This document shows, in pieces, positions 30,652 through 40,025 of a DNA stretch of 64,000 nucleotides. The notes beneath the pieces are model-generated. The model saw only the letters and a list, made by a program, of their open reading frames with translations. It did not search any database and had not been told where the DNA came from. The position numbers and the translations under genes are program-made. Source of the DNA: Symbiodinium natans (lineage: Eukaryota; Sar; Dinophyceae; Suessiales; Symbiodiniaceae); NCBI GenBank assembly GCA_905221605.1, contig CAJNDS010002745.1, positions 1,212,203 to 1,276,202 on the forward strand, written 5' to 3'. Position 1 is the stretch's first letter; each line of letters opens with the position of its first letter.

Positions 30652-32408
30652 TCAGTTGCTCTCACTGGACTCCTCAGAGGCCTCAGTGCCAGCCTCAGCC
30701 TCAGCATCCTCATTGTCACTGGCACTGGAGTTGGATAGCCAGGAGACAAGCGGTTCACACCTCTCACGCTGGACAGTGCTGCCGAAAACATATAGGTTCC
30801 ACGCCAGAACAATGGGCAGCGATTGCGAATTTCCGGACTGGCGTTTTGTAACCCTGTCTGGCTGGCGCAGCACGGTCGAAGCGAGGGGCCAGAAGAAGCG
30901 AGAGCTCACGTGGTTCATAGCGTGGAAGCCCAAGCTCAAAAACCGTTCTGCGGGCAGCACGAATCGGCTCCTACTCAGCTCCAAGATGTTTCCATGTGTG
31001 AGGAGGCAAGGCATCATGGGTCCAAAGGCTGGGCCTGGCGAGTCAGGCCAATGCTCCAGGTCACAGAAACATGTTCCATCTAGAGCTGCACGCTCTGCAG
31101 CGCGCTGCTGGTACGCAGCCAGGCGTTGTTGCTGGCCGGGCACTAACAGCTTGTTGAACAGCTTTTGTCCTTCAGGCATGATGTCGGGGTAATGGCCACG
31201 GGACCCCAATTGATCCCTCAGAAAAGCCTGATGCACTGAATCATCCTCCTGCAAGAAGACACTCCCATTGAGATGCGGGCATCGGCCAAACATCCCTTCA
31301 AACTCTGCCTGGATCTCCTCATCGGTCTTAGGACCAAGCCAAACCAGGCTGTGAAGGTTCAAGCCGGCGGAAAGAAGTCTGTCTCTGGAGCACGGCCACC
31401 CCAGCAGTCTAGGTCCCGCGATCACTTTAATGATGCGGTGTGAGTCTTTCAGGGGTTGCCTCAAATGCGTGTCAACATCGAAGAGCGGAGTGCACTCTTG
31501 AAAAAAGAGATCCTCCTCTCCAGCCACAGCAAGATGCTTCCGCATGCACAGCCAAGCGGCCAGCGGGACCTGAGAAGCATGAGAGCCCCTGGCCCTCTTA
31601 CCCTCAGAGGACCATGCCTGGCAGCAATTGCCTGCGTCAGCAACAACAAGAGCGCGTGGATTCGGAAGACTTGCGCGGGACTTGTGCACGATGCAGTCCT
31701 GGCCGTGCACCAGGCAATGGGCCTTGTGCTCCTGACCAAAGCCAAACAAAAGCATGCCATGGCAAAAGCACTCGCAGTCACTTACCTCCTTGACAGACTG
31801 GACACAAAGCACACAGAAGTCAACAAGCTGTCCTTGTCAACAACCCACATGTTCTGCATGAGGAACTCCAGAATCTCCTTGTTGATCTTGCACTGTTCCT
31901 CCAAGTTCCTTTCCGGCATGTCCGCAATCATCTGAGCACACCAGTTTTGCGCTTCTGGTACCAGTTGGTGCATGATGTCGGCAAACACACAGGATGACCC
32001 CTTGTCCAAGATATGAGACGCATGCTTCAACACCTCCTGACAATGCACATCAATGTCGCAGGACTTCGTAAACATATGTGGAATTTCAAGGGCGTGTTCC
32101 TCACGCAACACTTGCAACAGCAACCTCTTCACTTCCCTTTCAGCACCAATGCCACTGTAGTCGGAATGCTGAACTATTCCATCTGCCAACAGCCTTTTGC
32201 ATTGACTAGCAGCATACCCCGTGCTGCACAACTTCTCCACCAACGACACAGGATAATTGAAGAGTTCAGTCAACGATGCTGGCCCGGAAGGCAAGGTGCT
32301 GCGAGCAGACAGGTCCGCCAAGGACCCATGCAGAAATCTCCTACGACGACCTGCAGGAGTTAACCTTGCTGGCACGAACTCCCACTCATCGTCCAAAGCA
32401 CGGTCCAT
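30652..32408 (-). CDS. C5-cytosine methyltransferase-like protein
   Basis: The first exon (from 32408) carries HSDYSGIGAEREVKRLL, a motif I-like SAM loop, then KSCDIDVHCQEVL as the motif II region. A 54-nt GT-AG intron (31785-31732; GAG|GTAAGTGA ... GGTCAG|GAGC) leads to an exon with AGNCCQAWSSEGKR. This aligns with motif IV (PPCQxFSxxGKR): the Cys before Gln is kept and Pro is replaced. FFQECTPLF aligns with motif VI (ENV), keeping Glu, and GWPCSRDRL aligns with motif VIII, keeping Arg-x-Arg. SRFVLPAERFLSLGFHAMN resembles motifs IX-X. The C terminus is acidic. Frames on the two sides need one more splice or an indel near 31790-31860. By motifs it could be active; whether it acts on DNA or RNA is unknown. 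Confidence 0.65.
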
Positions 32409-32769
32409 GACTAGGGGATTCCTCCCTCACTGGCAAACAAGCTAAGTGGCTGTAGCGGCTCTAGAGCTTTACTAACTGACACCTTGACTTAGCAGACCGC
32501 AGCAAAACAAGGAAGCCAGGGATGGTTGTGAATCCATGCAGAGTCCGGGCCTCGGGACATGGTGACTCTGGGTGTGCTCTCATGCGAGCCCGTGCGCCCT
32601 GTGGTCGTTGAGAGTCATTGGAAGCCAACTAAGGCCAAAACTCGCGCACGAAACCCTGCGCGCGCTGTAAGGCGTCTATATTTGCGTTTTTACCCAAATT
32701 CAGCGTTTTTAAAGATCTTTAGCCTGGCTCCCCTCAATTTGGAAATCCAGCCCCCGGAGCAGGAAACCC

Positions 32770-33030
32770 ACGAAAGCGCACGAAAGCGCACGAAACCGCA
32801 CGAAAGCGCACGAAATGCACGAAAGCCGGGCCGCCCCGCACACGTGCAAATTTGGGGCCGTGGCCCCGGCCAAGGCCTGGAAATGGAAAGAAGTCTTGCC
32901 TGGACAGGCCTCCCCGAAGCACCCATGGCCACCCGAAACCAGCCCGTACTCCGCCCAGCCCTGCCCCAGCCAGGCCTTTTGCACGGGCCCACAAAGGGCG
33001 CACGAAGGCGCACGAAGGCGCACGAAACCA
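32770..33030. repeat. GCACGAAAG decamer repeats in two clusters
   Basis: Five or six copies of GCACGAAAGC at about 32770-32826 and four of GCACGAAGGC at about 32998-33028, in a noncoding stretch of the transposon between the methyltransferase-like gene and the transposase C-terminal exons. Confidence 0.8.
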
Positions 33031-33368
33031 GTTGGCCTCCCAAGCCCTTAGGGCCCGTTATTTTAGCCCCAAAATATTCAAAACCTAAAAAAAACAAACC
33101 CCTTCAGAACAACCTGTTTTTGTCCATTTTAAAGCTGTTTCCAGGCAATAACACAAGGAACTGCGCGCCAGAAGCACCTTCGTGAAAATTGAGCGTTGCG
33201 CGCGCCAACTGTGCGCGCGGTGTGTCCTAGGCACAAAAGACAATGTACTTTCCAATAAAGGAACCTGGCAGTAATCTCATTGAGACATGATCCACAACAA
33301 TCGCAAACAGAAGCTGAACTTCCTTTATCGCTTGCCACTGCCTGTACAACTGCCTAGAAACACAAGTG

Positions 33369-34012
33369 TCACACAAAGCGTCGAAGGCTTGCCTCTTCCG
33401 GCAATGTCTTGCTCTTCCAGGCAGGCACTACAACTTCATCAAACATTTTGAGGTGGGCGTCGGCCGTGTCGCAGTCGTGCCCTAGGCTGGCCCAATATTT
33501 CAAGCACAGCAGCACCTCCTCTTTGCCACCAAAAGACACAGCCCGTTTTTTGGTGCAGGTGCGCTCGGTGTTGTGACTTGGATGGGAACACTTCATTTGG
33601 AAATGCTTGGGGTCCTCTCCGACTTTTCCCACAGGTGTGATCAAGTGATCACCCCACGGTTCAGACCGATCCAACACCCTTGTCCTACGGCCGTCGGCCT
33701 TATCCTGTGCCTCCGCGGCTTCAGGCACCTCACTCGCAACGCGGCGTGCGTGTTCACCATGTGCCTGCGCGCAAGTTCAAAATCCTGCATCAGCTCAGTC
33801 ACCTGTGCCTCTGTTAGGCCTCTCGGCATCATAACCTGCAGGGCACTGCCACTAGCCTCGAACAAGGACTGGAGCAAGTCAAAGAAGCCTCCAGAGGCCA
33901 GTTCGGCACACCGCCGGCCCCTGAGTGGACACGGCGGGAGGTCCGAGTGTTCGAAATCCACATCCTGATGGCAAGGGCAGCTGTTCGCAAATTTCACTGC
34001 TTGTCGCTGCAC
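33369..34012 (-). CDS. Transposase-like C-terminal exons
   Basis: Two overlapping minus-strand frames. 34012-33641 encodes a Cys/His-rich start (SCPCHQDVDFEHSDLPPCPL, then RGRRCAELASGGF) and a helical segment. 33728-33369 encodes GGKEEVLLCLKYWASLGHDC and a tail that ends SLRRFV. The frames join across a short intron or an indel near 33700. Position and strand place them after the exon at 35080-34046 in one gene. The CPLRGRR...ELA string is of a kind I associate with abundant, poorly annotated dinoflagellate element proteins; that is recollection, not a search result. Confidence 0.5.
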
Positions 34013-34045
34013 AACTGCGACTTGCAGGAGGACCTTGATGGAACC

Positions 34046-35080
34046 TCAGAAGTACGGGGACGAAATGCCGTCATCTGCGGCTTGCAAATTCACCCCCAAA
34101 TCACCCTCTGCCCCATCACCAGGTCGAGCAGCAGGCACTGCAGCACCCGCTTCACCTCTATGTCCAAGAAAAGAAGCCAAGTTCCAATGCATTCTCAAGG
34201 CACCTTCCAGATCATGGAGTTCCTCGATTGAGGTCGCAACAGTGTTCCATCGCTTTTCGTGAGGAACGACCTGAAAGGACTGAATCGCATCCATGTGCGC
34301 CTGGCCTGGCCCGAAGCTGAAACATGTTTCGATGAGCTGCTGCTTAGTCTCGCGACCCGCCAGCAGGGAGCAAATAGCTTTGAGCGCAGTCATCATTGAT
34401 GAGTAACAAGCTAGAATATCTGCAAGGTTGGCTGTAACATTGTGTATGATGTGCATCATGTCAGGACCCTCAAGCGTATCTGCAAAACTCACCTTGTCGT
34501 CCTGGCCTTCACCGTCAGCGTCAGGATGGTCCGGGGCTGCAGCAAGAGCGAAGCACTCCTCAACAGCCGGCATCGGACCCATAAGCATTTCCTCCTCCAG
34601 GACAGGCTCGCTGCCCTTGCAATGCAGGTAGGGTAGTATGCTGTCCAGGTCAACCCCTTCTACCCGACACAAAGCCTTCTCCGTTCCATAGTCTGTGTGC
34701 ATGCTCACGACAGATTGGCAAAGCTCTCGAAGCTCTGCTCTAGAGTTGCAGAGAAGCCCAAGCGTGTGAAGAAAACATCGAAGCTTTGCAGGAAGGTTTG
34801 TCCGGGAATGCGCCAGCATGATGATCGGTGCAACATGCCAGGTAATGCGGCCAGACAACCTCCCCAACAACTCCTTCTCCCTTTCTTGCAGCCTGGCTCG
34901 GTCAGCAGCGGTCATGGAGGTGAGGCTGTCCAACTCCACCATGTCCTGCATTGGCAAGTGAATGTGTCGCACCGCACACAAGCCGGGAAACATGAACTCT
35001 ATTAATGATTGCGCTGGAAACTCAATCGCCTTTTGCGCACAGGCCACAGCCACACCACCACGCAAGTTCTCAGTTCTCAC
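34046..35080 (-). CDS. Candidate DDE-like transposase, central exon
   Basis: About 310 residues are credible before the 3' end becomes low-complexity. Three short motifs stand out: SMHTDYGTEKAL near residue 126, GPDMMHIIHNVTANL near residue 208, and HEKRWNTVATSIEEL near residue 275. The spacing and the Asp in HTDYGTE suit the second catalytic Asp of an RNase H-fold transposase whose first Asp is in the exon at 37959-36661 (YVQTDATWQ). A third acidic residue is not certain. The exon probably starts near 35070, after a CAG acceptor. The assignment is an inference from motif spacing plus location inside a bounded transposon. Confidence 0.5.
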   Translation of the reverse strand: MRTENLRGGVAVACAQKAIEFPAQSLIEFMFPGLCAVRHIHLPMQDMVELDSLTSMTAADRARLQEREKELLGRLSGRITWHVAPIIMLAHSRTNLPAKLRCFLHTLGLLCNSRAELRELCQSVVSMHTDYGTEKALCRVEGVDLDSILPYLHCKGSEPVLEEEMLMGPMPAVEECFALAAAPDHPDADGEGQDDKVSFADTLEGPDMMHIIHNVTANLADILACYSSMMTALKAICSLLAGRETKQQLIETCFSFGPGQAHMDAIQSFQVVPHEKRWNTVATSIEELHDLEGALRMHWNLASFLGHRGEAGAAVPAARPGDGAEGDLGVNLQAADDGISSPYF

Positions 35081-35582
35081 TGTACAGGAAACTCAGATAC
35101 AAAAAGCCAGAGCCAGGTTTCAGGGCCTAATGCGACCTCAGGATTGCAGGCATTCCGGCGCCGGCGCAGTTAAGGTTTATCTCAAACACGTCTGGGCTTA
35201 AAGGTTTATTCCCTCCGCTTCCTGCCAAGAAGCATTTGGAACAAGCAGACACGAATCTCCTTCCCTTCCCCCCCCCCCCGCCCTGTGGGACCCCCACCTT
35301 GCCCAAAGATCTCCAAAGGTTTTTCTCTGGCACCCCCACCCTGGAACCCCCCCCCACCCCCACAACCACCCTCCTGACACACCTGCAACGCTAACTGGTT
35401 ACGTAGTAACCCCAATAACCCCAACCGCCCTAACACTAACCCTAACCCCGTAACCCCCCTCTCCTTGTTTAAGGCCCTTTCGGCTGCTGAGGCGGCACGC
35501 GCAAGCGTTTACAATTATTATACTATTGTACGATGCGCTTCTTCCATAGCAATGGATGGGGGCGCACGGTCACTGCATTGCC

Positions 35583-36485
35583 TCACCCTGACTTCAGGAA
35601 GTGCGCTATGCTCTCCAGGAAACAGCCTACCCGCGCACACTCACTGCCAGCGTTGCCGCCACCACTGGCACTGCTGCCGGCGTCCTCCCGCCTGCGCGGT
35701 GCAAGGCCACGATCCCGACGATCCTCGTCCACCTCGGCGGCAGGGCGCTTCCTGGCCAAAGGTGGCTGCTCATTGGCTCCCATCCTCCACGGGGCAATGG
35801 CCTTCACCTTCTCTTTCTTCTCCGCAGGCTTGCGCATCACAGGCTCTGATGGCGAACGCCCACGCAGCTGTGACCGAGAAACCAAATCGATCTTTCGGCG
35901 TGGCAGCGGCGAGCGTGTCTCTTTCCTGTTGCCGGCTGCCTTCTTGCCACCGTGCTTGCAGGTGTACTCATGCTGCGCCCAACTCATCGCACAGTCCACC
36001 ACCCACTTGCCGCACTTCTCACATGGCTTTCGAAGGTCTTTCTCTCCCCGCGCCTTGCGGCACCTTGCGCTGTACTTCTGGGGCTCCCTGATGGCCCAGG
36101 CACTATTGTCCTTGATGTACTTGCCACAGATTCGACAGTAGATGCCTGTTCCATCTCCTTCTTCACGGTCCGATACAAGGCTGAAATCTTCATCCGCACC
36201 CTGATCCTTCTTGACTTTCTGGGGATTCTCTGGTGGCACACGCGCTGGCTCCCTTTCCTTTGGCTTTGCCTCCGTCGCATCTTCTGGCCTGTGCGGCCTC
36301 TCGTCCTCAGAGCCACCGTAGTCCACAGACGAAGCTTTTTCATCTTCCTGCTCTCCGTGCTCCCTCTGTGGCGCCTTCTTCTTCACAGTCTCCGTGTCCT
36401 CAGGCTCAGACTCATAAGTGTACTCGTACGACGGTTCGTCATAGGAGGCGGACTCGTCCCGCGCCCTAGCTGCCCTGCCTGCCAT
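35583..36485 (-). CDS. Zinc-finger protein of the transposon
   Basis: About 300 aa from ATG at 36485 (MAGRAARARDESASYDEPSY). The N-terminal half is acidic and disordered. Two candidate zinc modules follow: YCRICGKYIKDNSAWAI with SARCRK, and PCEKCGKWVVDCAMSWAQHE with TCKHGGK. The C-terminal part is basic, with RSPLPRRK-type segments, and likely binds nucleic acid. The gene lies between the first and second transposase-like exons on the same strand, so it is either nested in a 1.6-kb intron or is itself part of a composite gene. A transposase partner or terminus-binding role is possible but not shown. Confidence 0.55.
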   Translation of the reverse strand: MAGRAARARDESASYDEPSYEYTYESEPEDTETVKKKAPQREHGEQEDEKASSVDYGGSEDERPHRPEDATEAKPKEREPARVPPENPQKVKKDQGADEDFSLVSDREEGDGTGIYCRICGKYIKDNSAWAIREPQKYSARCRKARGEKDLRKPCEKCGKWVVDCAMSWAQHEYTCKHGGKKAAGNRKETRSPLPRRKIDLVSRSQLRGRSPSEPVMRKPAEKKEKVKAIAPWRMGANEQPPLARKRPAAEVDEDRRDRGLAPRRREDAGSSASGGGNAGSECARVGCFLESIAHFLKSG

Positions 36486-36660
36486 GGCACCAACGAGACG
36501 GCCTATTGGCCCTAAATACATCCTCACACACAGCACCCTTGAGCACTGCAATGCGCCACACACTGCATCACTGCCATAGGCACAACATGCCAGGACATGC
36601 CACACAAGCTGACCGACCTGCTGACCTGCTAACTGCTGCCTACATCTAACATGCAATGTG

Positions 36661-37959
36661 TCACTGAATGGTTGAACTGCTTCGGTCCTTGTGATTCTCC
36701 AGCAGGTGACTCTTCTGAACGACGTTCACCACAGTCACTTGGTACTCCTGCTTGGCCTGCCACGTCGCATCAGTCTGCACGTACAATGAGACTCCTGCCC
36801 CACCCTGGTGTTGCAAGTGGGAAGTCAGCCACTTCCTGAAGAGCAGCATCCAAGACACGTCAAGGCGTGCACGACATCTTGACAACGTTGCTGCAGACGG
36901 AATCCTTAAGTACGACCCACTCTCGGAGACCCCATCAATGAACTGCAGCGTTTCTTCTTTGGCTCCAGGAGGAAGAAGGATGCCGCACGCGTGCCGCAGA
37001 GCTGACTTCAAGTCCCTGTCATTCTGCAAGAACCCACTTATCCAGAAGAATTCCACAAGCCTAACTGCTGCGTACTTGCGAAACTTTTGCAATGAACCCG
37101 CTTCATGCACGAACACCCGTTTGTCAAGCGCATGCTTCTGCAAGGCCTGAGCTGCTGACAGGAGGTCTGCCAGGACTGTTTTCTGAGACCCCTCCCCATG
37201 CATCGGCTGCAGAATACCTGCGCCCACTGTCTGTAGAATACCAAGAATATTCTCTGTAACAGCTTGCCCAGCATCTGGAACAGCATGCCCCTGGATGTAC
37301 TTGTATATGTGCATGTGAGCCGGCAAGTCCTGAAACGAATTTTGCAATGACATGAACGTCTGCAACGCAGGCTCTGCATCATCAACAACACGTCGACGGT
37401 TCCAGCCTGAAGCTACCAAATCAACTGTTTCCACAGCGTCAGGCACTGCAGCTCTAGTCCATTGCTGATCTGCCAGCAAGTACACAACCGGCTTGGGCAA
37501 TCTCAACACAAGCTCGGGAATTCTACCACCACTAAAGCGCATCCAACTTGCGAGCTCACGTGGCCCTACTCCAATCACTCGGCAGTTCCACAAGCGCGCC
37601 GCCCAAACAGGGTTCAGCTGGAAAAAAAAAGTGTTCTTGCCCGTCTTTGTTTCCTGCAAGGACATTTTAAGCGACAGCATCTGAACCTTCACAATGCGAT
37701 AATAACGCAACGATGATTCCAGTGTGCTTCCTGCTAGCACGCTCCAGAAATCAAACTGACTTTTCATCTCTGCACACAAAGGCAAGAGAGAGTGCTGCAC
37801 AGCAAAGGCCTCAACGAGGACCAGGGCGACAACTTCATTCCCAGCAGGCCAAATTGACCGGCAAACAGTGCCCACTTCTAAGCCATTGCTCTGCTCATAC
37901 TCTGACAAGCATGCATGAATGCCTGGGCTGGCTTCGGCTTCAGCATTCAACAGAGCCAC
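36661..37959 (-). CDS. Candidate DDE-like transposase, first long exon
   Basis: The ORF gives 432 aa, mostly helical, with good coding composition throughout. Near the C terminus, LRIPSAATLSRCRARLDVSW and SLYVQTDATWQAKQEYQVTV give the pattern of a strand that ends in Asp (TDAT), a candidate first catalytic Asp. The last 15 residues after VVNVVQKS look intronic, with possible GT donors near 36720. The ORF is the gene nearest the right terminus and reads inward, as expected for the leading gene of a transposon. The family is not named: this resembles a widespread dinoflagellate protein type only by recollection. Confidence 0.55.
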   Translation of the reverse strand: MALLNAEAEASPGIHACLSEYEQSNGLEVGTVCRSIWPAGNEVVALVLVEAFAVQHSLLPLCAEMKSQFDFWSVLAGSTLESSLRYYRIVKVQMLSLKMSLQETKTGKNTFFFQLNPVWAARLWNCRVIGVGPRELASWMRFSGGRIPELVLRLPKPVVYLLADQQWTRAAVPDAVETVDLVASGWNRRRVVDDAEPALQTFMSLQNSFQDLPAHMHIYKYIQGHAVPDAGQAVTENILGILQTVGAGILQPMHGEGSQKTVLADLLSAAQALQKHALDKRVFVHEAGSLQKFRKYAAVRLVEFFWISGFLQNDRDLKSALRHACGILLPPGAKEETLQFIDGVSESGSYLRIPSAATLSRCRARLDVSWMLLFRKWLTSHLQHQGGAGVSLYVQTDATWQAKQEYQVTVVNVVQKSHLLENHKDRSSSTIQ

Positions 37960-38092
37960 GGATCGATTGCAAACGCCAGGACGGCCTTCCGCATTTTGCG
38001 CTTAGCATTGCTGAAAGTAGCCAACCACACCACAATTTGCGCACCATCGCACGCCATCGATCACTTATGAGCGTTTCTAGATCTGAGTCTAT

Positions 38093-38820
38093 GACCAGGA
38101 AACTGTCTTACAACCTATTTGCAGAACAAATATGCCCTGCCATTGAAGCTGCCAGAATACTGCTGCTGCAAAACATGAAATCTCCGTTTCACAGACAAAG
38201 TTCGAGACATTGGCCGCAAGCTCACCAACAATAGGCGCTGTTCAAGGCAGTGCCCCCAAGCAGTGAGCGATATGTGCTTTTCTTCGTAGGGTTTTCAAGC
38301 TGCTGTGTTATTTCTGCAAAAAAAATGGCGAAACAGGCTACTTAGTAAAATCCCGCAGACAAATTCCAAAACATGGCAGGGAAGCGCACCTTAAAAAGTA
38401 TCTCCAAGGCAATGCCCCCAAACAGTGTGATTCACCGTGTGATGCTTCTTGTTTTTGACCAGGAAACTGTTTTACATCCTTTTTGCAAAGCAAATATGCC
38501 CTGGCATTGAAGCTGCCAGAATACTGCTGCTGTAAAACATATTTTCTGAGCTAGTCTGTCCATTTCACAGACAAAGTTCGAGACATTGGCAGGAAGCTCA
38601 CCAACAATAGACGCTGTTCAAGGCAGTGCCCCCAAGCAGTGAGATATGACTGCTTTTTTTCGTAGGGCAATCAAGCTGCTGTGTTATTTCTGCAAAAAAT
38701 GGCGAAACAGGCCACTTAGTAAAATCCCACCAGACAAATTCCAAAACATGGCAGGGAAGCGCACCTTAAAAAGTATTTCCAAGGCAATGCCCCAAACAGT
38801 GTGATGCTTCTTGTTTTTGA
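38093..38820. repeat. Right subterminal tandem repeat, about 364 bp x 2
   Basis: Two copies (38093-38456 and 38457-38820), each starting GACCAGGAAACTGT, containing AATATGCCCTG and GTTCAAGGCAGTGCCCCCAA, and ending GATGCTTCTTGTTTTTGAC. The copies differ by substitutions and a few small indels. Only 49 bp separate the second copy from the right end of the element. Confidence 0.9.
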
Positions 38821-38850
38821 CTCGGGGGCCAGAGCGCCTGCGACAGGAGA

Positions 38851-38869
38851 GCTTTAGCGAAATTAACTA
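38851..38869 (-). repeat. Terminal inverted repeat, right
   Basis: GCTTTAGCGAAATTAACTA, the inverted partner of 24570-24588 (16 of 19 positions). Confidence 0.9.
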
Positions 38870-38877
38870 AAGAGGAG
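38870..38877. repeat. Target-site duplication, right
   Basis: AAGAGGAG, identical to 24562-24569. Confidence 0.9.
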
Positions 38878-40025
38878 TTCCAAAAATGTAAAAAGTGTTT
38901 TATATGTGGTGGCAGTTTTAACAACACTAAGGATAAAAAGATGGAACGCGACACGAAGTTCGCGCATCTTGGCCCAAAGGCCAAGGTTCGCGACCATTGC
39001 CACTTTACAGGATTCTACAGAGGATGCGCGCACAACAAGTGCAATTTAGACTACTGCTTTAAGCACTTTAAAAATACCCATCTTCTTCCACAACCTTAAA
39101 AACTATGATGCTCACCTAATAGTATCTCACTTTGACAAGTTAAACACCGAAAAGGATGAGGTGAATGTCATAGCACAGAACAGCGAGAAGTTCATATCCT
39201 TTGAACTGAAACAGATGGTTTTTAAGGATAGTTTTAGTTTCTTATCTTCTTCATTAGACAAACTCGTTAAATTAACCAAATATGAAGAGAATGTTAAACG
39301 TCAAGACTGGTATGAACACTTCACACATAGCAACCAGTCAGAGTATGTAAAAGATAATAAATGTTTAGACTTACTGACAGACAAGGGTATTTATCCCTAT
39401 GATTATATGGATGACTTCAAGCGGTTTAACGAAACCGAACTGCCGAGTAAGGAGCATTTTTATAGTAATCTATCGGAACAAGACATTACTGTCGAAGACT
39501 ACGAAAGAGCACAACACATATGGAAACACTTTAACATAAAGAACCTTGGTGAGTATCACGACCTGTATTTAAAAACTGATGTTTTATTACTAACGGATGT
39601 CTTTGAAAATTTCAGAACACAGTGCCTAAAAGACTATGAGTTAGACCCTGCCCACTACTACACACTACCTAATTTTAGTTGGGACGCTATGCTTTTAAAA
39701 ACCGGCATCTCATTAGATTTGATATATAACGAAGAGGTGTATAAAAATGGTTGAGAGAGGATTGCGCGGTGGAATGTGCCAAGTGTCCCATAGAAAGGCA
39801 GAGGCAAATAACAAATATATGGAGGGACTATATAATGAAAGTAAGCCGAGTTCATACATCAATTACTTAGATGCGAATAACCTGTATGGACTGGCGATGT
39901 GTCAGAAATTACCTTATAAAGACGTCCGATTTTATCCGAACGCATTAACCGAAAATTACATAAAAGAATCGGCAGATACATCAACTGGTTATATCTTAGA
40001 TGTTGAGAATTTTCCTGATACTTTC
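38878..40025 (+). pseudogene. polB: Polinton/virus-type DNA polymerase B, central part
   Basis: It continues the gene broken at 24569. From 38878 the frame gives a Cys-x2-Cys module (CKKCFICGG) and VRDHCHFTGFYRGCAHNKCN, the Cys/His signature typical of this polymerase group. A one-base shift in an A-run near 39070 leads to FFHNLKNYDAHLIVSHFDK. Next come the 39161-39754 frame (YHDLYLKTDVLLLTDVFENF) and, after another A-run shift near 39745, VERGLRGGMCQVSHR and motif A, YLDANNLYGLAM, at 39864. Similarity ends near DVENFPDTF at about 40025, so motifs B and C are missing. It is AT-rich compared with its surroundings. Confidence 0.8.

Larger units (their letters stand above)
24570..38869 (-). mobile_element. 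14.3-kb DNA transposon inserted in the polymerase pseudogene
   Basis: The borders are set by 19-bp inverted termini and an 8-bp target duplication (AAGAGGAG). Deleting the element plus one duplication copy joins the Glu codon at 24567-24569 to the Phe codon at 38878 in frame, exactly where the polymerase family continues with a Cys-x2-Cys motif. All credible genes run on the minus strand, from right to left: transposase-like exons (37959-36661, 35080-33369), a zinc-finger gene (36485-35583), a methyltransferase-like gene (32408-30652), a small acidic ORF (29947-29504), and an RGR/zinc plus coiled-coil gene (28281-25570). Both ends have subterminal tandem repeats. No RT is seen. An 8-bp duplication is shared by several cut-and-paste superfamilies (hAT, P, Zisupton/KDZ among them), so the superfamily is not assigned. 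Confidence 0.88.

Noticed and set aside
24570-38869. Reading the 14.3-kb element as a retrotransposon or a host gene cluster
   Set aside because: No RT, integrase-core or LTR was seen. The inverted termini and the 8-bp duplication point to a DNA transposon.
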